DNA from: Amborella trichopoda
Taxonomy: Eukaryota; Streptophyta; Magnoliopsida; Amborellales; Amborellaceae
Reading direction: 5' to 3'
Length of the DNA stretch: 64,000 bases
Assembly (NCBI RefSeq): GCF_000471905.2
Contig: NW_006499728.1
Coordinates: 3,522,758-3,586,757, forward strand
In this document: piece by piece, positions 11,491 to 24,272 of the stretch
Position numbering within the stretch: the first letter of the stretch is position 1
Layout of the letters: every line of letters begins with the position of its first letter
Notes under the pieces: generated by a model
Database searches by the model: none
The model's input: only the letters and a program-made list of their open reading frames with translations
Told to the model about the DNA's origin: nothing
Translations under genes and position numbers: made by a program

Positions 11491-13311
11491 CATTTTATAC
11501 TATTAATTTATTTATTTATTTTAAAATATTTCTCCGACACATTGCTAATTGATGACATTTACCTACTCTCGAAAATGACTATAAACATATTGAAAAAGGA
11601 AAAACTTAATTGGTCCTTCATAACCTGGTTTATGAAAAACTAGCAAATGCTTTTCAACTAGCGATAACGACGGTCAACTGACTAAGGTCTAGTTCGGAAG
11701 GACCGATTATTCTTGTTTATTTCTCACACTTGTGGTGAAAAATAAAGAGGTTATATCTAATCTGCTACACTTTATTTTAAGTATTTTTTTTTGTAACCTC
11801 CTATACTAAAAATAAATGGTCTTTTCATATATCTTTTTTTTAAAAAATGACGAAATCTAGATTAAGTAATTTTAATAAAAATGACGAGATCTAGATTAAG
11901 TAATTCTAATCCATATCGTATTGAATTGTTAAGTAATCCGAGTTTGTGACCCCTAAAATAGCCCACTTCCCACCCATTTTTCATTTTTTTAAATTATTCT
12001 CTATCCGAATTTCGTGATTCAGCTAATCCAGATTCGTCTACCATATAGCTAATCCATAACCTGGCTTCAGGAGTTAATACACAGATTTTAAAACGCTTAT
12101 ACACAGCTTGGCCACAAATAAGCGGGCATAAAAGTTGGCAAAATTACAAATTCTCCCAATTCCCAAATATATGAGAAACGCTAGAAGTAGCATGGTCCGC
12201 TTCATTCTAAACCTGGTGAACGCGGCTGTGAGTCCAGTAGATCGATTAGTATAGTTTCAACTGGCCTTTATAGGGGTGGCGTTGGTCGGGTTGGATCCAA
12301 GTCGACCCAAACTTGGACCCGACTTGATTTGGTTTTATCTGGAACCGGTTTTAGATCTTCATCATCATTTTAGCATTTTTCTAATTACTCGATTTTAGAT
12401 ATTAACAAAAATTAGATATTACAATATATGTATTTGTATGTATTTTATATCAGGTCAGGTTGGGTCGGGTCGTGTCCGACATGGACTCCACCTAGCCTGA
12501 TGATGCATACCGAACCTAGGCCCTACCCACCGGGTCCAAAACATGGACCCAGGACCACTAGGCCATTGACTGGTTGAGGCATATGTGTAGGTGCCTCTAA
12601 ATTAGCCTCCTCTTAAGAAACACCGCCCTCTTTCTTTTCATCAAGGGCAGCAATAGGACAGCCTTGGGCCAAGGTAGGGTTGGCACAAGTTGGGCCTGGG
12701 ACCTTAGGGGCTAGGCAACCTCCATGAGGGCCTATCCCAAGCCTGACCCGACCTCTTGGCCAGGTGACCGGGCCTGGCCCTATTAGTGGTTCATGCTAGA
12801 CCGGGTCTATTTCAAATTTACGGTACATCCATGAAACCTTAGCAAAGTTAGGGTAAGAGCTGTCATCACCGTTCAAACAATAAATGGGCAGTGATGGGTA
12901 GCGATTACAATCTTCACAACCATAGTAGCAAGTCCCCCCACCACTGTCCATCCATCAATGAAAATGGTTAAAAAAACTTATAGCCATAGATTCTATGGGA
13001 AATTGCATCATAGAAGTCTTTTCGAAAAGAAATCAAACTTCAATACATGGGAAGAGATGCACCAGGGAAGTCTCACGAAGAGATACCTAAATTTCTTCTT
13101 TTTTTTTTTTTTGGTGGGAAAAAGCCCTTTATCCGTTTTCATTAATAAAAAAAAAAAAATACATATTACATTTTTACAACCTTACAATAAGGAAGAAATT
13201 GCCCCATTTCTTGTCCCTAAAGCAAAAGGTCATCAAACCCATGTCCATCATATTTATAAGAGGTAGCCATTTGAATCAATACCTTAGCAACCTGAGTGAT
13301 GAACATTCTTA
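11491..13311. other. Intergenic, with fragments of small repeats
   Basis: No gene seen. A MITE-4 end fragment lies at about 11785-11832 (GTAACCTCC, AAATGGTCTTTTC). A block at about 12272-12545 starts TAGGGGTGGC and is built of GGGTCGGG and GACCC words. A GGGCC-rich block lies at about 12640-12820. T and A runs at 13099-13113 and 13147-13159 lie 3' of the intact kinase gene. Confidence 0.45.
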
Positions 13312-15663
13312 TTATCTTGCACTTACATAGGATGATGGAGGTTGATCAACTTCAATAATGCCTTCTAACATGAGAATAACGATCTTCATGGATGGTCTCA
13401 TAGATGGGTCATCTTGAATACACCACAATCCCACCTTCACCATCCTTACAACTTGTTCTAAATCACCGAGTGCTTCATCCTCTCCCTCTATCAGCATATG
13501 CACCTTCCCTTCACAGAAGCGATCGTAAACCCAATCTGATAAGATCACTTGTCTCTCGTCATCTTGACCCAAATCCATCCTCTTCCTACAGCATATGATT
13601 TCAAGCAACATTATACCGAAGCTGTAAACATCAACCTTGGCAGTGATTGAAACATTTCGAAACCACTCCGGAGCAACATAACCCCTCGTTCCCCTAATAT
13701 CTGTGTCAGTTCGGGTTTGGTCATGCTGTAAGAGCTTTGCCAACCCAAAGTCAGCTATCTTTGGGATGTTAAACTTGTCAAGAAGTACATTTTGTGGCTT
13801 AATGTCGCAATGTATGATCGGTGCTCTACACTCTTCATGTAAATAAGTGATCCCTCTTGCTATCCCCAATGCCAGTTCAACCCTTTCACCCCAACTTGGC
13901 CTGATAGAGCTGAAGAGGAAATCCGCTAGGGTACCATTGTGCATGAATTCATAGACGAGAAGCCTATGATCGCTCTCATCACAAAAGCCCAGCAGCTGAA
14001 CCAAGTTCTTGTGATGGGTCTGGCCAATCACACTTAATTCGGTTCGAAACACCTTTTCCCCTTTTTCCACCACCTTATTCAACTGTTTCACTGCAATTTC
14101 AAATTGGTGCCCTAAATCCAATACCCCTTTGTACACAGTCCCAAATGAACCACGCCCAAGAATATCCTTAAACCCATTAGTGGCATCAAATAAATGTTTG
14201 TATTTGAATGGTATCAGATTTGATATTGGATTAATCTCTATGGGCTCTACACTACTTGGGACCCTTGGATAACCTGCTCTTTTCTTAAGAATACAAGCAA
14301 TAACAACCAGAGAAAGTAGGAAAATAATCGCAGAGAAGCCTATGAGAAATTCACTCACCATGATCAAGCTTCGCTGCTGTTGTTTAGCTATCTTCAGCTG
14401 CTCGTTCCCATTTGCAACTTTGATGAGAGCCCTTAACCCAATCGTGCGATCTTGCCGACCATCAAGCCAAGGCAACCTCTTCTTATAACAAAAGGAGACT
14501 CTATAAACTGCAAGATCACAATTACAGTCTTTCATGCAAGCATCCTTGCAACTCTCTTTATCTGTAGTCAACATTTCATAATCCCCATTAGGCCAATCAA
14601 CATCCTGTAATTCAACCATTGAGTAGTTTGATGGTGTATAACCTTCACACCCTGTGATAAAATCCTTTTTACACCCACTAAAAGGATAACTGGGATCAAG
14701 ATAAGAGAACTTGTCAGGGCAAAGGCACTTTGCCTTTTGATCCTGGTCTAAAACACAATAGCCATTGTACCCGCAAACTCCTGGAATCCCACAAGCGCTT
14801 TTGTTGCTTGGGGTTGTCGACACCACAGTCCATGACAGGCTACTATCCGGACTCTTTTGACGAGAGTACTGTCGAAAGAACCCATCACTATCGAGTGTCA
14901 CCCTCTGATAATAATCTTCAGTTGTGTTTACCAAATGAGAAGAAATAATGGAGATTATATGATTTGTCGAGCTCAAGAGGTAGATAGCTCCAGTTTGATT
15001 GAACACCAGATAAACGGGCGATTTCGTTCCATCTGTTCCAGTCCAGTAATATGCTCCATTAGGGAAAATAAACCTACGATTCGTCGGGTATAGAACAAGA
15101 TTGCTATCACTTTGCAACACTAGGGTGAATCTCCCTGTCCTATAATCTCCATCCATGTGATTGGAATACAGAGTAATCTCTTGGGCTAAGTTTTGGCCTG
15201 GCAGCAATGTGTCAGATGGATATTCAAAGCTTTGCCATATTACAGATGTGTTAGAGCTCACCAACACAAGATTACCAGTATCAAGCATGGAGCCTGAATT
15301 TACCCTATCGGAGCCATTGTATATCCAATTTTGTTGGCCTTGTGAATCTGTAAACCCGACCCAACCATCGATCGTTAGCAGAATTGTTGATCCATTTTTC
15401 ACCGGTTGATCTCTATTTGCTGACCAAACAAGTGTTTTTTCTGGGATCTTATTGAACCAGATTCCAACAAGAAATTGGCCGCTTCCGATCGGGTAAAACC
15501 CGAACGCAAAGTGCCCAGAAGGAGAAGCCCAATATGAGTTGTTTGGAGACGAAGATAGAAGAGTGGTTCCTAGAGACATGTTTTGATTAGATTGAGCATA
15601 TGCATCAGGAAAGGGAAGGAAAAACACGGAAATATAGAAAAAAAGAGTGAGAAGGCGCTCCAT
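13312..15663 (-). CDS. G-type lectin S-receptor-like serine/threonine kinase (LecRK/RLK1 type), intact copy 2
   Basis: A single-exon gene for 783 residues, the usual size for this family of plasma-membrane receptors. The order is: signal peptide 1-24 (MERLLTLFF to DAYAQ); mannose-binding-type B-lectin domain about 30-150 (VWSANRDQPV, MLDTGNLVLV, WQSFEYPSDTLLPGQ); second lectin-like part to about 240; EGF-like cysteines 291-331; PAN-like cysteines about 372-392; membrane helix about 433-458; kinase about 500-770. Kinase motifs are GRGSFGTV (503-510), Lys526 in AVKQ, Glu542, HCDIKPQN with Asp620, DFG 638-640 and APE 664-666. Cys replaces Arg before the catalytic Asp, so it is a non-RD kinase, a class common among plant immune receptors. 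The frame opens 40 codons earlier, but MERLLTL gives a proper signal peptide and aligns with the starts of copies 1 and 3. The ligand is unknown. A role in pathogen or stress sensing is inferred from the family. Confidence 0.95.
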   Translation of the reverse strand: MERLLTLFFYISVFFLPFPDAYAQSNQNMSLGTTLLSSSPNNSYWASPSGHFAFGFYPIGSGQFLVGIWFNKIPEKTLVWSANRDQPVKNGSTILLTIDGWVGFTDSQGQQNWIYNGSDRVNSGSMLDTGNLVLVSSNTSVIWQSFEYPSDTLLPGQNLAQEITLYSNHMDGDYRTGRFTLVLQSDSNLVLYPTNRRFIFPNGAYYWTGTDGTKSPVYLVFNQTGAIYLLSSTNHIISIISSHLVNTTEDYYQRVTLDSDGFFRQYSRQKSPDSSLSWTVVSTTPSNKSACGIPGVCGYNGYCVLDQDQKAKCLCPDKFSYLDPSYPFSGCKKDFITGCEGYTPSNYSMVELQDVDWPNGDYEMLTTDKESCKDACMKDCNCDLAVYRVSFCYKKRLPWLDGRQDRTIGLRALIKVANGNEQLKIAKQQQRSLIMVSEFLIGFSAIIFLLSLVVIACILKKRAGYPRVPSSVEPIEINPISNLIPFKYKHLFDATNGFKDILGRGSFGTVYKGVLDLGHQFEIAVKQLNKVVEKGEKVFRTELSVIGQTHHKNLVQLLGFCDESDHRLLVYEFMHNGTLADFLFSSIRPSWGERVELALGIARGITYLHEECRAPIIHCDIKPQNVLLDKFNIPKIADFGLAKLLQHDQTRTDTDIRGTRGYVAPEWFRNVSITAKVDVYSFGIMLLEIICCRKRMDLGQDDERQVILSDWVYDRFCEGKVHMLIEGEDEALGDLEQVVRMVKVGLWCIQDDPSMRPSMKIVILMLEGIIEVDQPPSSYVSAR

Positions 15664-15700
15664 TGTTGCAAGAGTAGTGAGCTCTAGAACTATGGCCATG

Positions 15701-15710
15701 AATAAATAGC
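15701..15710 (-). promoter_or_regulatory. Possible TATA-like box of the intact kinase gene
   Basis: On the minus strand GCTATTTATT lies about 40 nt upstream of the chosen ATG, the same spacing as the clear TATA box of copy 1. The match to consensus is weak. Confidence 0.3.
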
Positions 15711-17419
15711 AATACTGGTCGCATGCATCCAATAACTTTGTGGAGCCAAATGATTTCGTGCTCCCGTGGGTGCAACTCTGCATTTTCTCCCTCCGAGCAA
15801 AAACAATGTTAGGGGTATATTAGGCAATCTTGTCAGCTTCACTTCACAGTCTTTTTCGATTAGGTGAGAAAAATGAAGTATTTTGATACTTCAGCCAATT
15901 CAGTAGAAGATTTCGGAATTTTTAAAAATTTAATATAAATAAATTAGATATTTATATATAAAAATAAAAAAAAATTAGAAAAAGAATTTAAAAAAATAAA
16001 AAAAAACGATTTTTGTATAGATATTTCATTGCTTAGTCCAAAGAGACCAAAGCTTTAGCCGAATCAGCCTGAAGTAGACCCGAATACGATCGAAGCGACT
16101 TGAATCTAACCGAAGTGACAACACCAGGCTTCGCTTCGTTTCGGTCCAAGCCTAAAGTCCGAAGGGTTCGAATGCTTCATCCTCTCTGGCCGAAGCAAAG
16201 ACAATGATTTTAGGACCTCAAATTTGAGGTATGTATCCTTTTGCAACCTAGAGAGCAACTTAAAAATAAATAAATAAAATAAAAAGGGAAAAAAAAAATA
16301 CCATCCAAAAATGGAACATGGGCCGTCCAATTTCTGGACAGCAAAATCTAACTGTTAACGACCCCAAAATCCCAATCCTTATTTAGAAAATAATCATATG
16401 ATGAGTTTTAAATGGATTCCGAATTTTTATCTCAGGAAATATTTTCAAGTACGTTGTTAACCCAAGGGAGCAAATGGACAGTTTTCTCCAGCAGGAGGAC
16501 AAAATATGGGGTCTCTTGTAGAAAGGGACTACAGTGGACTACAATGTTTAAAAAATGCGCAGGGCACAACTAAGCAGGGTTTAATTCGGATTCGACTCGA
16601 TCGATTTTTGAGTGAGGTCCGACTTGGTAGGGCCGCCTCCGTCCATTATAGGTGATTTTTAAAACTGTGGACTTATGACTTAGTCGAAGACTCGAAGTAT
16701 CAGGAAAACCTAAAGAATTTAAAAGCATAGAGATACTTGCAATCCTCTTTCTGATAGATCCTTGATAAATAAAATTATGTGAGAGTCATTGACTCTCTGC
16801 AAGTACTGAGAAGTGTTTGAGAAATTAAACTTCAAAGGAAACTTATATCGACTCTCATATGATAAAGGAAACATCATAATCGACTTATAAAAATAATAAG
16901 GGATTTTTCACTTGTATTAACATTACATCGATCAATACAGGAGGTAGCCTACCCCAGAAAAATATTTTGAAAAGGACTCTGCTAAGAAGAAAAAAAAATA
17001 TAACATGAAAAGGACAATCTTGAGGAGTGACTTGGTCCAGGGGATTAAAGAAACAATACCTGGCAGGCAAAAATGTAAAGGATACAAACCTACCCATAAG
17101 TTTGAGAAAAGATTAAAATTTTACTAGAAGAGTGGATATACCATAACTAATGGAAAGAAGAAAGATATCAAATGAGAAAGACAAATTTTTAGGGGTTTGA
17201 TAGGGCATGTGGATAGCATGAAGGGAACATATTTTTTTATACTATTTTACTCAGATTGAACTTTTGTCTCTACGATTAATTTCATTTTTTCCAACCCGAT
17301 AAATTGACCTTACCTCTATATGACTCAAATAAATCAGCTCCATTAATGCAAATCATCTTCTTTCTCCCCTATTAAAAAAGAAAAATGGAATTTCACTGTG
17401 ACCTATTTTCTTCTTCGTA
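15711..17419. other. Gene-free upstream region of the intact kinase
   Basis: No supported gene. A/T-rich tract at 15910-16010. A block at about 16030-16190 is rich in CGAAG words (CCGAAGTG, CGCTTCGTTTCGG) and is unexplained. Confidence 0.45.
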
Positions 17420-17715
17420 AGGTTATCAAGGGCCACTTTGGGGCCAGTGGCCTAAAAACTAGGCCTTGGGCCACAACCCAAGGACCGGGCTAGGGCTTGG
17501 CAACCATGGCCTGAGGATAAGACTTGGTCAGGCCTGGGACAAGCCCGTGATAAGGGTGGCCCAGTTCAGCTTGCTCTAGCCCTTCACTTTATTTTCCTTG
17601 TTTTGCCCTTTTGTTTATTTTTTTTATTTAGTCAGGCCAACCCGGACACGATTTTGCCAAGGCCTACCAAGTCCTTGGGCCAAGACCTTGTCCAGCCCAT
17701 GCTGGCTCAGGAGGG
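17420..17715. mobile_element. GC-rich repeat of the same type as 11157 and 40861
   Basis: Dense GGGCC, CCTTGGGCC and CAGGCC words flank a central T-rich run. Symmetric left (CTTTGGGGCCAGTGGCC) and right (CAGCCCATGCTGGC) parts suggest an inverted-repeat element. Ends not resolved. Confidence 0.4.
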
Positions 17716-18700
<985 letters not shown>

Positions 18701-18986
18701 TGAAAATATTGGAAGGAAAAAGATTCACCACAATAAAGAAAAATATTTACGTGGTTCATCTAGGAAGCCTACGTCCACGATAAGGAAACATCTCTCTATA
18801 TTTTACTAGGATTACAAGAGGGTTTCCCTTAAATATATAGACATTTTATATTTGATAAAGATAAAAGGTGAATGGTAATCCCTTATTCACCGTGCTGCAA
18901 ATATGGTAAGCTAGCCTAGTGCTGTAGATAAGGTAAGCCAATAATATTTTCTGGCTAGTCAACTTGACTCCTGGATTCTCTCAACA
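18701..18986 (-). repeat. 3' LTR of the Copia fossil
   Basis: 286 bp. On the minus strand it runs from TGTTGAGAGAATCC to CCTTCCAATATTTTCA, next to the polypurine tract AACTTGAGGGAGAG. Confidence 0.85.
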
Positions 18987-21900
18987 CTCTCCCTCAAGTT
19001 GGTGCGAAAGTATTTATTGAGCCCAACTTGTCCAAAATCTGACAGAATCTTGACTTTGTTACACCTTTAGTTAAAATATCAGCCAATTGGTCTTCACTAT
19101 AAACAAATGGGGTCAGAATAATTTTTTCTTGAACTTTTTCGCAAATGAAGTGACAATCCACTTCTATGTGTTTTGTCCTTTCATGAAATACGGGATTAGT
19201 TGCTATATGTATTGCTGCCCTATTGTCAAAAAACATATTCATAGGTAAAGAGATGTTAAATCTCATATCTCAAAGAAGAAATCTTAACCATGCAAGCTCA
19301 CGGGTAGTTGAGGCCATAGCTCTATTTTCGGCTTCAGCACTAGAACGAGCAACTACATATTGTTTTTTGCTTTTGCAAGACATCAAATTTCCACCCACCG
19401 TAACACAATTCCCTGTAGTGGATCTTCGATCATTTGAATTATCAACCCAATCAGCATCAAAGTAACCACAAATATCAACATCATTATTGTTTTTCATCCA
19501 TTTCCAGGGGGGAAGATTTTTATCAACAACTTCCAAGTGCCCTGTCCTAGGGGCATGCATGAATTGGCTAATCAATCCAACTGCATGAGCGATATCAATT
19601 CTGGTTATGGTTAGGTAGATTAATCTTCCAACTAGTCTCTAATAAAGTCGAATATCTTGCAATAATTCAACGTCCGTAGAAGAGATCTTATAGTTGTAAT
19701 CGATGGGAAGTTCCAAAGGTTTAACTCCCATTGTTCCAGTTTCTTTCAGTAGTTCTAGAGCATATTTTCATTGAGACAAAAAAATTTCTTTATTTGAGTA
19801 GGCCACTTCAATTCCGAGAAAATATCTGAGTTGTTCCAAATCCTTAATATTAAATCTTTTATGAAGATAATTTTTTAGGTTTGAAATTCCCTCTTAGTCA
19901 TCACCAGTGATGACAATATCATCAACATAGATGAGAACAATCACTGTTCTACTTTTACCCCTTTTTGAAAACATAGACGAATAAGAAGAACTTTTATGAA
20001 AGCTGACATTAAGCAAAGCTAAACTGAGCTTAGCGTACCAAGCCTTTGGAGATTGTTTTAACCAATATAAAGCTTTTTTTAACTTACATACTAGATGAGC
20101 TTCCCTTTGTGGATGACCAGGAAGAAGTTTCACGTAGACTTCCTCCTCAAGATCACCATGCAAAAAGGCATTTTTAACATCTATTTGGTATAACATCCAT
20201 CCACAGTTTACAGCAACAGAAAGAAGAGCACGAATAGTAGTCATCTTAGCAACTGGTGCAAAGGCTTCTTTGTAGTCAATTACATAAGTTTGAGTAAAAC
20301 CTTTTGTAACCAGTCTTGCTTTATGCCTTTCAATAGATCCATCATTGTTATACTAAATCTTAAAAATCCATTTCCACCGAATAGGTTTTTTTCCAAGAGG
20401 AATATGAACAAGATCCCAAGTTTGATTTTTATCTAATGTAAGCAAGTCCTCTTTCATAGCCTTTCTCCATGTAGGATCCAAATTTGCATCATGAAATGAA
20501 GGAGGCTCAATGTTTTCAAAAATGGAACTCAAAAAAGCTGAATATTTGGAGGAAATTTTATTATAACAAATTTAATTTTGAATAGGATGGGTGAGTGCAT
20601 GATAAGTAAAGAAATCATTTAATTTAAAAGGGGCACGGATTAAACTAGTTGGCCTGCACAAAGGAGGATCAAGAGAAGAAGGGTCAAGAGACCGGATCAC
20701 GGGGTCTTCATGGCTTTCAACAATGGGGTTTTGACCTTTAAGCACTATCAAACAAATTACTTTGATTTTCCCCCTCATTTGTATTTTCCTTCACATCTAA
20801 TTTCCCATATTTAATGATTCTCTTTACATTCCCATCATGAATAGGCATTGCCACATTATTAATGTTTCTAATCTCCCCCTGAATCTTTTTGTCAAAAACT
20901 CCAGTTGGACTATCTTGAAAAATGATTCATTTTCATTGAAAGTCACAAATCTAGAAATGTATAATTTCTTTTGTTTGGGATCGTAACACTTGTAACCCTT
21001 TTTGGTTGACGAATACCCAAAAAAACCACATTTGATAGCCCTTGCATCAAGTTTATCACGAGTTTGCCTAGATACATGAACATAACTGATACATCCAAAC
21101 TTTTGCAAATGTGAAGTATTATATTTTTTTCCTGTTAAGACTTCAAGAGGAGACTTATTTTGAAGAACACTACTGAGAAGTCTATTAATGAGATAACACG
21201 CAATGAGCATGGCGTCGGGCCAATAAACATTAAGTACATTAGTTTTTCAAACATTATAGATCTTAAGACTTCAAGAAGATGCATGTTTTTTCTCTCAACT
21301 ACCCCATTATGTTGAGGTGTTCCTACCCAAGATATCTGATGTATAATGCCAATAGAAGTAAGAAACTCATTAAAACTCTTATTAGTATATTTCGTGCCAT
21401 TATCTGACCGAAATATCCTAATTTTGGCCGTTAGTTGGATTGGAAGGAAGGCATATACAAAACTTGAGAATTACAGGATTCTAGAAAGAAATTTGTTTTT
21501 CCAATTCCATGGATAGGAACCATTGAGCCATTTGCAATTGACACTGGAGTTTTATTGGCCACTTCTTGAAAATTAGATAAGTATTTTAAGTTTCCAGTCA
21601 TGTGGTCAGTGGCTCCAGAATCAATAATCTAAATAAGAGTATCTAAACTTGTAGAACTTAAGTAGGCAAATGAATTACCTAGATCATGAGAAAAATCATG
21701 TGTAGAAGATGAGCTATACTTACCAAGTTCCTGTAAAACTTGGGTTAACTGTGCAATGGAAATGTGCGAATCAACATTAGCGTCCTGAGCAGTAGGCCTA
21801 TCAATTGGCTTTTCTCTAAGAGGTCTCAAATGAGGGTAAAGAAGCCAACACCTGTTTTTTATATGTCCAAGGGCCTTACAATGGTCACATCTAGGTGGTG

Positions 21901-23376
21901 GTCTACTGCCACGTCCCCTATCACGATCAGCCTTTCAAAGTTATTTGAAGTCATGTTACTACTTTCGGGCTTATGTTTAGAGGCAACGATGGCAGATTTT
22001 TCAGAATTGTCAATCTCATTCTTAGTTGCGAGATTCATGACCTTTTTCCTTGTTTCTTCTCTCAAAAGAGTGGCCACAACATCAGAAAAACTCGGTAATG
22101 CGTAGGATAATAAAATATGGCTTCTTACTTGTTCATATTCTAGTTTAAGAGCAGCTAAAAACTGAAACACTTTATCTTGTTCAACCCTCTTATGAGTTAT
22201 AACAATGTCAGTGCTAGTGGGACAATATATGGAAAACTCATCCCACATAGGTTTCATTTTCCAAGCAAATCAGTGATAGATCTATCGTCTTGTTTAACTC
22301 GAGAGATTTCATGTTTTAATTGGAAAACATGAGATATATTATTTTGCTGCGCATATATTTCTTTTATAGAATCCCACAAGTGCTTGGCATTATCATAATT
22401 TACAAAAGCTTCTGCTATATTATACTCCATAGAATTTAAAAGCCATGACATAACAAACGGGTCTTTGGATTCCCACTCTTCAAAACCATGATCATCTGCT
22501 TTTGGAGGCTCTTTTTTTTCTAGTAATATATCATAGTTTTGATCTTTCATTTAAAGCCATTGAAGCGGTCCTTGACCACATACAATAATTCAGGTGATTC
22601 AAAGGAATAGTGGTGAGTTTTCTGATGGTGTTTCACTCGGATTCATGCACAATTGTTTGAGAAAATTCAGAGTGTTTACCGTCGTATGATTAAAAAAGAA
22701 AAGAAGGCAAAGTACATTCAACCGAAGGGCTTTAGAAAATTTGACCTCAAATCCTCTCCCCTCACGTGTGCCTTTTCATGTGCTTGAAGCTTCACACGTG
22801 TCACGTCCTACGGACAACACCCGTGTGAGTCAAAGTTCCTCTCCCTCAACTGATTTGACCCAACTTGTTCGTCAAAGTTCCTTTCCCTCAAAAAAGGAAC
22901 GCAAGAGATGGAGAGAGTGAGATTTGCCCCTTTTAAAACAAGAAGGCAAGAGATGGGGCAAGGCAAAAGGGCCGTGGAACCAAATAAGAGATTCAATGAA
23001 GGGCCGGGCCGGGCTAGACTTCTCCTCTCTTCCAAAACCCCCACCCCCAAGAGCACATGACATGGGGTGGGTTCATTTGTGCTAACACGAATCTCCTGAA
23101 GGGCAGGGCAGGGCAGGGCAAAGGTGGGACTTTCGGACCAAGAGGGTGGTTTTGAAGACACTCCTAGCCTGTGAGATTCGCAGACCAGATGTTGGAGTGA
23201 AAGGAGGAGATCTGCGAGTGGGCCTTCGTTTATCTTACTGGATTGAGCGGGACTCTTTACTTTCTCTCAGTAGAGCAGAGGCCCAAAACAAATAAAAAAT
23301 AAAAAAAATTTCTTTCGTCGGCAGCGTGATTCCAACAGGGGATGGCAGCAGATGTATTGCCTTTGTTCTGATACCA

Positions 23377-23530
23377 TGAAAAATATTGGAAGGAAAAATA
23401 TTCACCACAACAAAACAAGAACATTTACGTTCTTACGTGATTCGGTTACGAAGCCTGCGTCCACGATAAGGAAACCACTCTCTTTTAACGATAAGGAAAC
23501 CACTCTCTTTTAAATTGCTTGCTTGCTTCT
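23377..23530 (-). repeat. 5' LTR remnant of the Copia fossil
   Basis: Matches the 3' LTR from its terminal TG/CA end beside the primer site through CGTCCACGATAAGGAAAC. Beyond about 23500 the similarity is lost. AACGATAAGGAAACCACTCT is duplicated locally. Confidence 0.75.
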
Positions 23531-23880
23531 GTCACCGCCTTACGAACGAACGCTACAAGGACTTTCCTCGACGGAATTTCGAATTCCACACGGTTTTTTC
23601 GATTGGGATCGGGGTGTCCACAACTAAATTATATTATTATAATATGATATTATATTCATTTGATAATATTATTATATAATATTATAGTATATAATTTATG
23701 GGGGACGTATCTTCAGGGCAAAGGCAATCCGAACAATGGACACATCTTCTCAGATGTTATCCAAAACTGCAAATACCTATATTCCAAACTGAATACTCCG
23801 AGGAAGTTCCGCGGGCGGTGCTAAGCACTTTCTTTTTTCTTTTTTCTAATGATGAAGCGTGTCTTGTTTTGTACATCATT
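23531..23880. other. Unassigned, partly AT-rich
   Basis: Short GC-richer part, then a TA/AT-rich tract at 23625-23700. No gene supported. Confidence 0.4.
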
Positions 23881-24200
23881 CGTTTTTTTTTTTCTTTTTT
23901 TGACAAGCAACTTTTTTATTGAAATAAATAAAACATAAATTTTAGTGAGAGCCTTGCCAAGGCCTATACAATATCTGTTCTAAAATCTTCCATGGCAAAC
24001 TCCTTTCAAAAAATAAAGGGAATGCATACTATGATTCATATAACAAAATCTACAATCATGACTGTAGTAACAAGATGACAGTACAATTCCCCAAGTCCAA
24101 AACAGGCCACTGCGTCTTTGGGGAAAAGCACTAAGGATGGCTAACCCCCATTTTTCTGGCTTTAGAGGAATGCTTCCCATGCCAATTCCATCATGTTTTA
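23881..24200 (-). mobile_element. Possible L1 LINE 3' end with A-rich tail
   Basis: On the minus strand the sequence ends TTTCAATAAAAAAGTTGC, then TTGTC, then a long A-rich run, like plant L1 tails. It starts just 3' of the stop codon of kinase pseudogene copy 3. The alternative is the 3' untranslated region and poly(A) signal of that gene. Confidence 0.4.
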
Positions 24201-24272
24201 GCGTTTCTTACAGTCACAATAATATTTCATTTGATAAGATATCTTAGCCAAAACCATTAATTCACAACATGC

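Larger units (their letters stand above)
18701..23530 (-). mobile_element. Ty1/Copia LTR retrotransposon, broken fossil
   Basis: Old element read on the minus strand. The parts in element order are: 5' LTR remnant (from 23377 rightwards), initiator-Met-type primer site TGGTATCAGAAC (23365-23376), untranslated leader, gag with its nucleic-acid-binding part (about 22550-21800), integrase region (about 21600-20800), reverse transcriptase (about 20450-19700), RNase H (about 19575-19000), polypurine tract, and 3' LTR. The order integrase before reverse transcriptase defines Copia. The frame is broken in many places, roughly a dozen or more. The alignable parts of the two LTRs differ at about one site in six, so the insertion is old. 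No target duplication was identified. Confidence 0.9.

Noticed and set aside
13312-15783. Longer start for the intact kinase (40 extra residues)
   Set aside because: The extension has no signal peptide and no counterpart in the other copies; MERLLTL fits the family start.
22808-23161. Minus-strand open frame in the leader of the Copia fossil
   Set aside because: Lies in the untranslated leader; composition is C/T-rich and there is no family resemblance.
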